A DNA stretch of 64,000 nt from Scleromitrula shiraiana (lineage: Eukaryota > Ascomycota > Leotiomycetes > Helotiales > Sclerotiniaceae): contig JABELC010000014.1 in NCBI GenBank assembly GCA_028455995.1, positions 744,001 to 808,000 on the forward strand, in the 5' to 3' direction. This document shows, piece after piece, positions 55,146 to 64,000 of this stretch. Numbering within the stretch: the first letter of the stretch is position 1; every line of letters starts with the position of its first letter. The position numbers and the translations under genes are program-made. A model generated the notes under the pieces. The model did not search any database, had not been told where the DNA came from, and worked only from the letters and a program-made list of their open reading frames with translations.

Positions 55146-57256
55146 ATGTCGTGCACATCGATAGACGTTCTCCGTACTGATGCACGAGCTATCCAACACT
55201 TACTGGAGGACGGAAAAGTTACATCAATAAATCTTCTCGATATCTACCTAGCTCAAATCAAAAGGCACGATGACTACTTACACAGTATGCTTAGTATGTC
55301 ACCTGAGGATAGTTTGAGGAAGATCGCCCAAACACTGGACGATGAACGGGCTGTGGGAAAAGTCCGATCTCCTCTCCATGGAATCCCCATCATTATCAAG
55401 GTATTATCTTTCAACTCTAGCTCCAGTTTCATGGATTGACTGCTGATAGTTAACTAGGATAACATCAACACTCATCCATATTTGGGAATGAAAACCACAG
55501 CTGGAAGCTTGGCATTGGATGAGTCTCGACCTAGTGAGAATGCAGAGCTTGTGGACAAGGTACACACTTTTGTCAGCACAGCAGCTCTTTGGTATTAATC
55601 ATGGGCAGCTTGTTGAATCCGGAATGATCATTCTTGGAAAGTCAAACTTGACTGTAAGTTAGCCTTTAGCTTACTAGAGCTGCTAAAAATTCTAGTTATT
55701 AATCACGATTAAAAACAGGAATGGTCAAATTATCGGTACTTTTCTTGTATGGACTTTCCCACCATGATACTAAAAATTTATAGAGGAAAAGGACTACGCA
55801 GTGGATGGTCAGGCCAAGGTGGGCAAACACAATCAGCTTATGTCCGCGGTGGATTCAATCCCGATATCAGTTCTACTGCAAGAAATCTCCGATATTTACG
55901 AACCTTGCATGCAACTTTCTAATCTTCTCTACAGAACACAAGTGGTTCATCCTCCGGATCTGCAGTATGTGTTTCAGCAGGTTTTGCTCCTCTTTCTATC
56001 GGCACCGAAACAAGTGGTTCACTGATTGCTCCTGCCGCTCGTGCCGCACTCTACACTATCAAACCCACTATAGGCTTGGTATCACAACACGGAATCATCC
56101 CAATCTCTCATACATGCGATTCGGCGGGCCCAATGGGAAAGACCCCTTATGATATTGCCGTCTTGTTGGATATTTTAACAGAGAAAGATGCAGTTGGACG
56201 TCCCGAGGGTGGTTATGTTCATGCACTCGAGGGGTCTTTGGGCGGGCTTAGAGTGGCGGCTGTGAGAATTGATATGGTTAGTTCTTTCTTTTTTGCATGT
56301 ATGAAAGGGTGATAACATTGCTTACTATGATTAGGAACATGCTGAAGATCCAGAAGGACAAGAATCGTTGCAAATGGCAAGAAAGCTCATAAGAGACTCC
56401 TCTGGCGCTAACGTTCCTCTAGCAAAAAGAATATCTCTCGGCATACGAAAAAATCAAATCTTTAGTAGATGAGGTTTGTGAAAATGTCACATTAGATATA
56501 GCACTACGCAGACATTCTTCACAGGAAGCTCTCGCCAAGTCTCTGGATACCATTCTCAGTATGTAGCTCAGTGTGTTCTAGACGATCAATTTTGACGATT
56601 TTTAGTGTCCGACTTCAATCAAGATATTCAAGACTACCTCGATTCACTAGACTTTTCGCCTGTCAAGAATCTAGGAGAAATAGTTGATTTCAATAAAAAA
56701 CATTCCGAGCTTGAATTACCGCCTGGTGCGTATGATATCTGATCCGGATCTTCTTTGTCATTTATTCTTAATCTAACTTTCAACCCACAGGAAACGACAA
56801 TCAACAAACGTTCGAAGAGACTTTATCTCATAAAGTAACACCACAGGAATACACGAAGCATCTCAACATTATCCGTGAAACATCGCGTACCAATGGTATC
56901 GATCACGTTCTTAATACGTATGGAGCAGATATTGTTATAGCACCTGCAAACCTGTCGTACATATTGTGGTCTGTGGCTGCTTGTAGTGGTGTGTTTTTCT
57001 CTAATTCTTCTCTCTTTCTTTCACCTCTAGCCTTTCTCTTCTTGTTCTGTTCATTGAGTCACCTAACAAGATCCTAGGATATCCGATTGCCGGCATGCCA
57101 TTAGGGTACCTCGAAAGTAATGGAGCGCCTTTTGGCATGTGCGCGATGGCTAGACAATTTGAAGAGGCGAAATTGATTAAATTTTTGGGCGTTTGGGAGA
57201 AAACATTCGGAGAGAGGAAAGTTCCGGAGATGTTGGTTGAGAAGTCAGATGTTTGA
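55146..57256 (+). pseudogene. Amidase-signature hydrolase with one frameshift
   Basis: Eleven exons can be drawn (55146-55400, 55458-55559, 55609-55653, 55719-55735, 55784-55877, 55935-56276, 56335-56473, 56525-56558, 56606-56725, 56792-56988, 57078-57256). The product has 'LHGIPIIIKDNINT' (catalytic Lys), 'GGQTQSAYVRGGF', 'NTSGSSSGSAVCVSAGF' (GGSS(G/S)G-like loop, cis-Ser), 'SIGTETSGSLIAPAARAALY' (nucleophile Ser), and the end 'IAGMPLGYLESNGAPFGMCA'. Intron 5 begins GCAAGA, a GC-AG donor. In exon 7 an A-run of five (56424-56428) is one base too long: four A's restore 'KEYLSAYEKIKSLVDE'. This single lesion would abolish the protein. A homopolymer error in the assembly is a realistic alternative, in which case the gene is intact. 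Family members hydrolyse amides or related carbonyl compounds. Confidence 0.75.
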
Positions 57257-58431
57257 ATAAAATAAGGAAGAAATGCCAGGAGATAGAGTATCTACACAGT
57301 GTTTACATATATACTCGAATTGCAAGGGGTAAGGGTAAGGCGGGAGATAATCTAAACAGAGCCCAACTCCTATCCAAAATGTAAATCCATCTCAAAACAT
57401 ATCACACTTCACTTGATGACAGAAATGGCTCAGTAATAATATACTCTCAGACAATTAGACTTATGTCAACAAAAAACATGTTTTCTTTCAACTCAACGAT
57501 GTCATAACAGTCCCGACTTTTCCGAATTTGGTTTTGAACCAAAAGCCGGGGAAGCTTCGCTGATATTCCAATATATGCCACGGGTAGAATAAAACAGTGT
57601 GAAATCATCCCTGCTTCTTTAAACTGGGGGAGGACAAATATAATAATGCAGAGATAAAATAAACTTCAATATACCATTAAACATCCATCTATTTATCACA
57701 TTTCACGGATGGCATATCAATAATATAATTCCATTACTTTGTTGAGGCCTGGATATTTTAGCCGATACATTGTCCGGTACGATCCTGAACATTGTAAAGT
57801 ATTAACATTACATACATGATATAAATGTAAGAAGCACAGTATTCCTCTTCTACGCCAAATCCTATTCCACAGTCTCAATCTGCCATCAACGCATTCCACA
57901 TCCTTGGAACACCGGATTTGGAAAAATATATATTGGTTGATTAATATTAAAAATATGCGATTGATATGTCTTATTAGTAGCTTTCTAGATTCTCGAGGGT
58001 CGTACCATGAGGAATTCGGAAGAAGTGCGGTTGATATTCATGTTAATGATCGAGAGATGTTGATTGTGAATGGTGGTTATGTAGTGGCGATACTGTGATA
58101 TTAAAGTTCAGTCGAATTGTTGAAATTGAGACTGATTTCCAACAGGCCATGATGACCTCCATAGCTTGGGAAAGTATCATCTCGACGGAGAACTTTTGGT
58201 GGGAGACGGCGACTCCAGTAGTTCTCCCATGTTTTGCATGTACTCTACTATAGTTATATATAGATCATGCATCAGCGCGTATTAGAACCTCATTATAAGT
58301 GACAATATACACTTAGTGAATTATTGAGAACACTAGCAGCAAGAAAGTGTCGGCGACATATTCCACTAAGTGGTATGATAGAACCATCTACCATGCAGAA
58401 TTGAATCCTTTATGAATCAATTACACATAAG
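57257..58431. other. AT-rich intergenic region
   Basis: No supported gene; a 64-residue TTG-started frame at 57904-58098 has no recognisable family. Confidence 0.5.
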
Positions 58432-60089
58432 TCATCGTCGCTGGACCATATATCGCCCTCCGTTCTGTTCTAGATCATTGCAATACCAGCAATCCGCATT
58501 TGCCGTACCATCACAAGTCGTATCCAAATAGGCCTCTTTTGGGTACGCACAGACAATTCGGTTCTGACTTTTCCCGATGGAGTCGGTAATGGTAACGGGG
58601 GTTTGCTCAGGTGCGGTGCCATTCTCTACCCAAGCTCTCAGCTGTTCAAACATGGCAGTTAGTTGACCTCCGTTGCCACCAAAACAGTGGCTAAGACCAG
58701 GGATGGGAAGATGACGGAAAAAGTCATCAGTGTCCGGAATCAACTGTTCGACTTGTTGGTAATACTAAAGGGTTACCTTATCCGGAATGATGTTATCAGC
58801 CTACCCGATGACGAATTTAGGCTTCCTTTAAACTTCGGTCGCATTTGAGGATAACTTAGCAACCCATGAAATGTAAGGACTTTTCCGTTTGCCTTGCGGA
58901 AACGGGATAAATCAGCACTAGTGCCAATAATGTTATCATATTCTTTCTTGCTGGCCTCGAAAGCTTGATCAAACGCTCGATACGTGATGTTCAGACGATT
59001 GTAGCCTGGTTGTTTATAGATGAAAAATGCCAGCCAAAGGGAGCTCAAAATGTTCTGTATGCCAACGCATTCATCATTAGTTCGTATCTGCAAGACCAAA
59101 CTGTGCATATTTGTTCGAATTTCCAGTGATATCTGCGCCAATTCCTAGACCATACCAAAGTTGTTTACCATCACTCGAAATAATACCATCCCATGTCGCA
59201 TTTTCTACGCTTGCGGCAGCGTGGGCCACTTGTCTTTATGTTTGCCCATTTGATTGGGGACAATCAATCATCTTTCCAACCATTTTAAATGGACCAAAAG
59301 TCTCGTGGCATTTATCGACATCCATGACCAGGCCATCAGCTATACCATCTAATGGATCGCATGTGGTGATGGCTTCTTGGGTAATTGCATCCAATTCGCA
59401 GTCGTGAGGGAACTCCTTGTTCATGTTCATATATTGCTGTGGCCAACCGGCACTCATGAGGAGCTCTGACCAGTATAGAGCTGGTGCGCCCGCAAGTATC
59501 CCATCATATTCCGTAGGAAACTTCTGAGCAAGCATGAAACCTTGCCGACCACCTTGCGAACAGCCATTCCAATAGGAATATAATGGTCTTCGACCATAGT
59601 AATTGTCGATCAATGATTTCGCAATTTGAGTCTAATCTTCGGCATTAGCATCTAGAACTTCAATTACAAAGATTTAAATTGAGTACGCACTTCATCTCCA
59701 AGACTGAACGAGCTCAGTGTCTCAAGCTTATAGCGATCCACAACTCTGGGACGAAGCAACGCCCAATCTGTTGCGTCTTGTGCATCACCCAAACCAGCGT
59801 CGGTTGTCATGGTGGCATACCCTTCATGAAGAGCTCCGGCCATGGCAGTTAAACTTAAATATGATCGACCAGTAACCCATCCACCGCCACCTACAACTTG
59901 CAAACGCTTGTTCCAGTTTTCATGTGTTGGTAGCCACGACTCAACATTGATGGTATCGTTTTTACCAGGGAGTGTGTAAGTGACCGTCACATTGCAGAAT
60001 ATGGCATTTTGAACATCAACAGAAGGCTGGGAGAATCTGAGGGCTGAAGGGACAGAGATGCTGGAGTTAGTCACTGTCGCAGCTGACAA
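58432..60089 (-). pseudogene. Tannase/feruloyl esterase-family pseudogene
   Basis: Minus-strand pieces read in order: 'LQVVGGGGWVTGRSYLSLTA' and 'GYATMTTDAGLGDAQDATDW' at about 59740-59910. An intron (GTGCGT...AG, about 59612-59690) comes next, then 'RPLYSYWNGCSQGGRQGFML' with the CSxGG nucleophile elbow, 'GILAGAPALYW' and 'CDPLDGIADGLV'. A TAA follows at 59236-59238, and the same frame resumes as 'AHAAASVENATWDGI'. A frameshift near 59075 precedes 'ECVGIQNILSSLWLAFF'. Another break occurs near 58840, where 'TL', TAG, 'YYQQVEQLIPDTDDFF' leads to the C-terminal catalytic His block 'GLSHCFGG' and the stop at 58432. PF07519 members cleave ester bonds of tannins or plant-wall phenolics. At least two stops and two indels make this copy non-functional. 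The signal-peptide start was not resolved. Confidence 0.8.
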
Positions 60090-60977
60090 AGACGGGACTT
60101 AGAGCCCAGGGAATATAGGGGAGAATGTAGACGGAACACATGCAGACGGCGAAATTGAAGACAACATCGTGAACAACAGAGGTTGACGGGCCAGATGAGA
60201 AGGATACCCTTAGAATGTGGAGTTTATGGAATTGCCAGAGCAGACAAGGCTGCCTTTTTAAATAGAAGTTGTCTATTGTCAAGTGGCAAGACAAACAATA
60301 TAATTTCCCATATACTCGTACTCGCTACACATGAACTGAACAACTGAGCACAACAGCTGATAATCTGGAAAAAGGATACTGTACAATTCAAAATCTATGT
60401 TGAATGGTGAAGAGCAAGAAGTACTCATCATGCTTACCATGCAATACGCGTATTCATTATGAAAACGCGATGCATATGCACTGACCACTTATTGATATTT
60501 TGTATTCGCTTATTTAACCAATTAAAATCCTGAAATCAAAGATGCTGGCAGAAAATTCTACACTAAATTAGCCAAGTCTATACGCGGAAAGGAGTTTTCC
60601 TAGAATACGCGGAAGGAATTGGTGGAACAACTTCTCATCGGCCTTCGGGTTATAAGTTATATGACCTCTCCTGATGTCAAGAATTCGGAGACTATTACCA
60701 CATGTTTCTTTATCATCTGGAAATGATTCAGATTGGTCGTAAATATGGCGAGCCTAAAGTTAGATAGCAGGCCTGGATGACCTTTCATTTTAAAGAGCTT
60801 CCTAAAAAGCTACCCTCTTCTCTTTGCATTTCAATTTCTTTGTTACATGTCATATATATTGATTGATTTATTTATCTTGCGCTGTTAATATCGGGCGGGA
60901 TTTTCTTGTTTGTGCCGTCGATTTTCCCAATCCTTACCTACTTTCTTCCGGACACAGCCATTACCAATTTTGAGGCC

Positions 60978-61937
60978 ATGGCAGCAGATTTTCTTCCATA
61001 TAATGGAAACTATTACCTTTGGCTATATGTTTCCTCTCTCGCGGCTGCTGTGATATTCTTGTTATGTTTCATTGTGATCACAATCCTCCACATCATACGA
61101 TTGTTCGAAACTCGGACATGGTTCTGCATTCCATTTGTTTGCGGGGGAGTTTGTAAGTACCGGCATCCATCCATGGATAAATTACAACAATGCCTAGAAC
61201 TCAAGTTAATCTAACTTCATACCACACATTGTAGTTGAACTATATGGCTATGTTGGCCGATGTGCCGTGCATTTCAACACAGCTTCCCTTTTCGCATACG
61301 TCTTGCCGAACGATGGACTTCTATGCGCACCTGCCTTGTTTGCTGCATTCATTCATATGATCCTTGGCCGTATAATTCGTCTCGTCCAAACCGAAGAATA
61401 CTCTCTCATCCGAATCTTCTGGCTCACTAAAACATCTGTCCTCGGAGATGTATTATCTTTCACTGTTCAAGGCTCGTTTGTTGGGCAGAGTATTACTGGC
61501 TACAATGCTGCTGCCAAGACTGTTGTCGTCTTGGAATTGTTTATTCAACTAATATCCTTCACTACATTTGTTGAACTTCAGTTCTTTTCGGGCGTCAAAT
61601 CAATCAGAACCCAACTTCCGCTTCGCTTCAGACATCCGTCTCTTGGAGAGATAGTCTCAAAATGCTTTACATTGTCAGTGTATTGATAATCATTCGATCC
61701 ATATACCGACTAGTTGTACACATTGCCGGGAATAGTGGATACATCTTGCAACATGAATGCACTATGTATCTCTTCGAGGGTATTCCGATGCTTGCCGTTA
61801 TAATCATCTTCTACCTGCGGTATCCGGATCAAATCAAGACTCGTCAACTAGGCCATAACGGACTGGAAGCTCAAAATGGCATGTATGACAAGATACAGGG
61901 GGTTTACATCCGTCTTCGAGGATTGGGCTCTCGTTGA
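60978..61937 (+). pseudogene. RTA1-domain membrane protein with a frameshift
   Basis: Exon 1 (60978-61152, ATG at 60978) encodes 'YYLWLYVSSLAAAVIFLLCF', and a GTAAGT intron ends at 61234. The splice gives 'FELYGYVGRCAV', the signature first block of RTA1-like exporters. 'LCAPALFAAFIHMILGRIIR', 'LTKTSVLGDVLSFTVQGSF' and 'VLELFIQLISFTTFVELQFF' follow. Near 61640 the frame changes: one frame ends at a stop at 61686, while the other carries the rest ('MLYIVSVLIIIRSIYRLVV', 'GNSGYILQHECTMYLFEGIP', 'VIIIFYLRYP') to 61937. The family has seven membrane segments and is linked to resistance to lipophilic or toxic compounds. No splice site explains the switch, so I read it as a one-base indel. Confidence 0.7.
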
Positions 61938-62689
61938 GAATTCTTGAGGAATTAGAGGAAAGATGTAAAATGATCATGGATATAGATCAGATCTTGGCGG
62001 CATGGGGTATAATGTGGTTCTTGTTAGGTTTAGTTTGTACTACTCGTCGACACATGGATTTGTTACAATGGAGATGTAGTTTTTCCACAACTGGTACTAA
62101 AAGGTTGTGGGTAGCTTGAGCATTACTAGCTCGATTTGCTTCGAAAACCTAGTGGCTGCATATCTCTGATCGTGGCTGATCACCTGAAGAGATGACGCAT
62201 GATGGACGAGCCAATCCATTTCTGATATCTATTCAGAATGTGGACATTGAAAAATTTACTGGACAACCTCTTTCTGAATATCTATTCAAGATGCAGACAT
62301 TTGAGTATCCAGTTAAACTTGCTTGTCTAAATTAAGAATAGATGTTCAAATATTAATAATTGTTTATTACCGGAAGAAACAATCAAACTTTGAACAGCTC
62401 GGAAAGAACTGGTATCTGTGATTGAAGATAGACTCAGAACGGAAGGCAAATCTAGTTGATTGATACCCCAGATCGGAAGTTTATCGGACTTTGTATTATA
62501 GATTGTGGAGGTCTCGACAATTAGTTTCCTACATGGCAAGGAACTGGGCGTTGAAATCGCTGCATTAATCTAAGATAGTGTAGTTAATCACAAGATGAAA
62601 ATCTACCTGTTCACGAATTCGACCTTCCACATCTCTCTTCACTGCTTTTGTCCCCTCTGCACCGCTCTGAATCTATAATATCACACTAC
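61938..62689. other. Intergenic region with degenerate duplicates
   Basis: Two roughly 45-bp imperfect copies lie next to each other near 62220-62320 (shared CTATTCA and GACATT blocks). No gene is supported. Confidence 0.4.
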
Positions 62690-63650
62690 TCACGCTCTCA
62701 GCTCGGCCGTCTCAATACAAGTAGGTGCCTCAACAAACTGTGCATTTCCCATCGCTTCTCTCCATCCAAGCTTCCCTGAATCTTGTCTGTACGTACTCAT
62801 CATGCTAGTCGTTATTGGATACAGTGGGCTAGCATACCTATGCATAGAGGCAAGATGTGTCATCTTAACCACTCTCCATAACAGCCATCCTAAGATTCCC
62901 AACACCAATGCTCCCAGTGGAACACCCACACCCAATCCAACTGTCATTATGAGATCTGGATTAAGGCATGTTTCACCGGTTATTTCAGTCGGGTTTGGAT
63001 CAAGAGATGTTTTACTGGCTATTTCAGTCGGTGCAGATACCGCTGCAGTGGTAGTAGTTGAGATTAACCTTGTGATTGTGGATGATACTGTAGATCCAGC
63101 TATAATATCCTTAACGCGCTGATCATCACCAGGTTTAAATGTCCATCCCGTAGTACCGAGAGCGAGTTTTGATGGACAGCACGAATCTCCATTTGTATAG
63201 TGACAGCAATATTGTAAATGAGGAAGACCGAGCAGACAGCAAGACCATAATTTAGCCCAAGTGTCATATCTCTGGCCGGTGGATGGGTCTACTCAGTGAT
63301 CGTTAGACTTTGGTCTGAATATTAAATGATTAAATGGCAGTATCTTTACCTGTTGTGCAATTCAAAAATCTATTTGTGCAATTATTTAAATTCCGAACGG
63401 GATCTGTACAACTGCCCCGGTAGACCCAGCCTGAACGCCCCAGACAGATTCCACTGGTCGAACAAGCATCTGCTGGGTCACAACATGCCGATGCTTCGGA
63501 TATCGTTTGGTTGCAGGGTACATGATCGGGCGAGGCTGTGGTCCCATCCGGATACCAACATGTATCTATAGCAGAAACTACATATGCAGTTGAGAATATA
63601 AAGATAGCAATGAATGCAACACACGGATAAGAGCAATTCAGCTGAGGCAT
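62690..63650 (-). CDS. Cysteine-rich single-pass membrane protein (fungal surface family)
   Basis: Two exons, 63350-63650 and 62690-63291 (58-nt intron), giving 300 residues from the ATG at 63650; an in-frame ATG at 63683 is the alternative. The N-terminus has a signal-like hydrophobic segment ('FIAIFIFSTAYVVSA'). The extracellular half is Cys-rich, with 'DTCWYPDGTTASPDHVPC', 'SACCDPADACSTSGICLG', 'VYRGSCTDP' and a second block 'LWSCCLLGLPHLQYCCHYTN'. A Ser/Thr-rich stalk follows. It then has one membrane helix ('TVGLGVGVPLGALVLGILGW') and a short cytoplasmic tail. This is the layout of an uncharacterised fungal family of cell-surface proteins with a CCxPxDxC...GxC block. A surface sensor or adhesion role is possible but is inference from topology only. 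Confidence 0.72.
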
Positions 63651-64000
63651 ACCAACAGTGCTGATGTTGAACGTGGTATACAATCCACAAAAACGGATAG
63701 AGAGCAGAACAGATCAGTGAATGGATGAGGATATTTGTAATGATGAGAATCGAGTATAGAGAGAATAATAACGAAATCGATGAAGGGACACGTCAGCCAA
63801 TGCTCTTGTGTTATCAAACGCAAAGCATTCTTCAAACCTTTGCGAATTTATTTGCGAAATATCAATCATGAAACTTGCCAGTGGAAGGCGCCTCCACAGG
63901 ACCTATAATGTGTAACCACCACCCATCATTAATTCAAAAGTCCACACCCCAATCCGTATGGATCTCACGAATCACAATGTTGTCCATTTCAAGATTGAAC
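63651..64000. other. Window end, promoter of the minus-strand gene
   Basis: Presumably promoter and 5' leader of the Cys-rich membrane protein gene; no further gene is visible before the window ends. Confidence 0.4.

Noticed and set aside
57904..58098. 64-residue plus-strand ORF
   Set aside because: Starts at TTG and shows no recognisable family or neighbouring exon.

Overview
This window comes from a filamentous ascomycete. Genes carry many short introns (about 50-70 nt, GTATGT/GTAAGT donors, CTAAC or CTGAT branch sites, AG acceptors). Families include fungal 2EXR proteins, Pth11-like rhodopsin-domain membrane proteins, an RTA1 exporter, SPX phosphate transporter, PAPA-1/Ies2 and Pex14. The moderate AT content and protein style suggest a leotiomycete (Botrytis/Sclerotinia-like), but that placement is inference.

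Region 0.5-8.7 kb is a tandem cluster of 2EXR-domain proteins: a divergent pair sharing a palindrome-rich promoter, a frameshifted copy, and a fourth intact copy. A 933-bp, very AT-rich element with terminal inverted repeats sits in the middle. At 9.2-9.7 kb on the minus strand is a three-exon gene for a small secreted protein with two knottin-like six-cysteine modules, one per exon. Then come an MFS drug:H+ exporter (11.7 kb), a rhodopsin-domain membrane protein (14.7 kb) and a convergent quinone-oxidoreductase-like enzyme (16.2 kb).

Region 18.7-26 kb holds two decayed genes (one a regulator-like C-terminal region with an in-frame stop) and several lineage-specific hypothetical proteins. Two of these, plus a third at 46.5 kb, share a PB1-like fold pattern. 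Region 26.8-33.5 kb looks like a phosphate-acquisition pair: a GPI-anchored acid phosphatase followed by an SPX-domain phosphate transporter of the PHO87/90/91 type. Around 28-36 kb the DNA is unusually rich in simple repeats, strand-asymmetric tracts and a G-quadruplex motif. A second small secreted protein with a hydrophobin-like eight-cysteine pattern is embedded there.

Regions 39.5-46 kb and 52.7-62 kb are dominated by metabolic and transport genes with lesions: MFS transporter, SDR, GMC oxidoreductase, truncated rhodopsin-domain protein, PAF-acetylhydrolase, O-methyltransferase, amidase, tannase and RTA1. Most stops could arise by C-to-T or G-to-A change, and many copies carry only one or a few lesions, so decay appears recent. 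Between the two blocks lie intact housekeeping genes: Ies2 of the INO80 complex (48-49.4 kb) and a Pex14-like peroxin (50.6 kb) preceded by an overlapping upstream ORF. The window ends with a cysteine-rich single-pass membrane protein at 62.7-63.7 kb. All gene models were spliced by eye; no database search was run.
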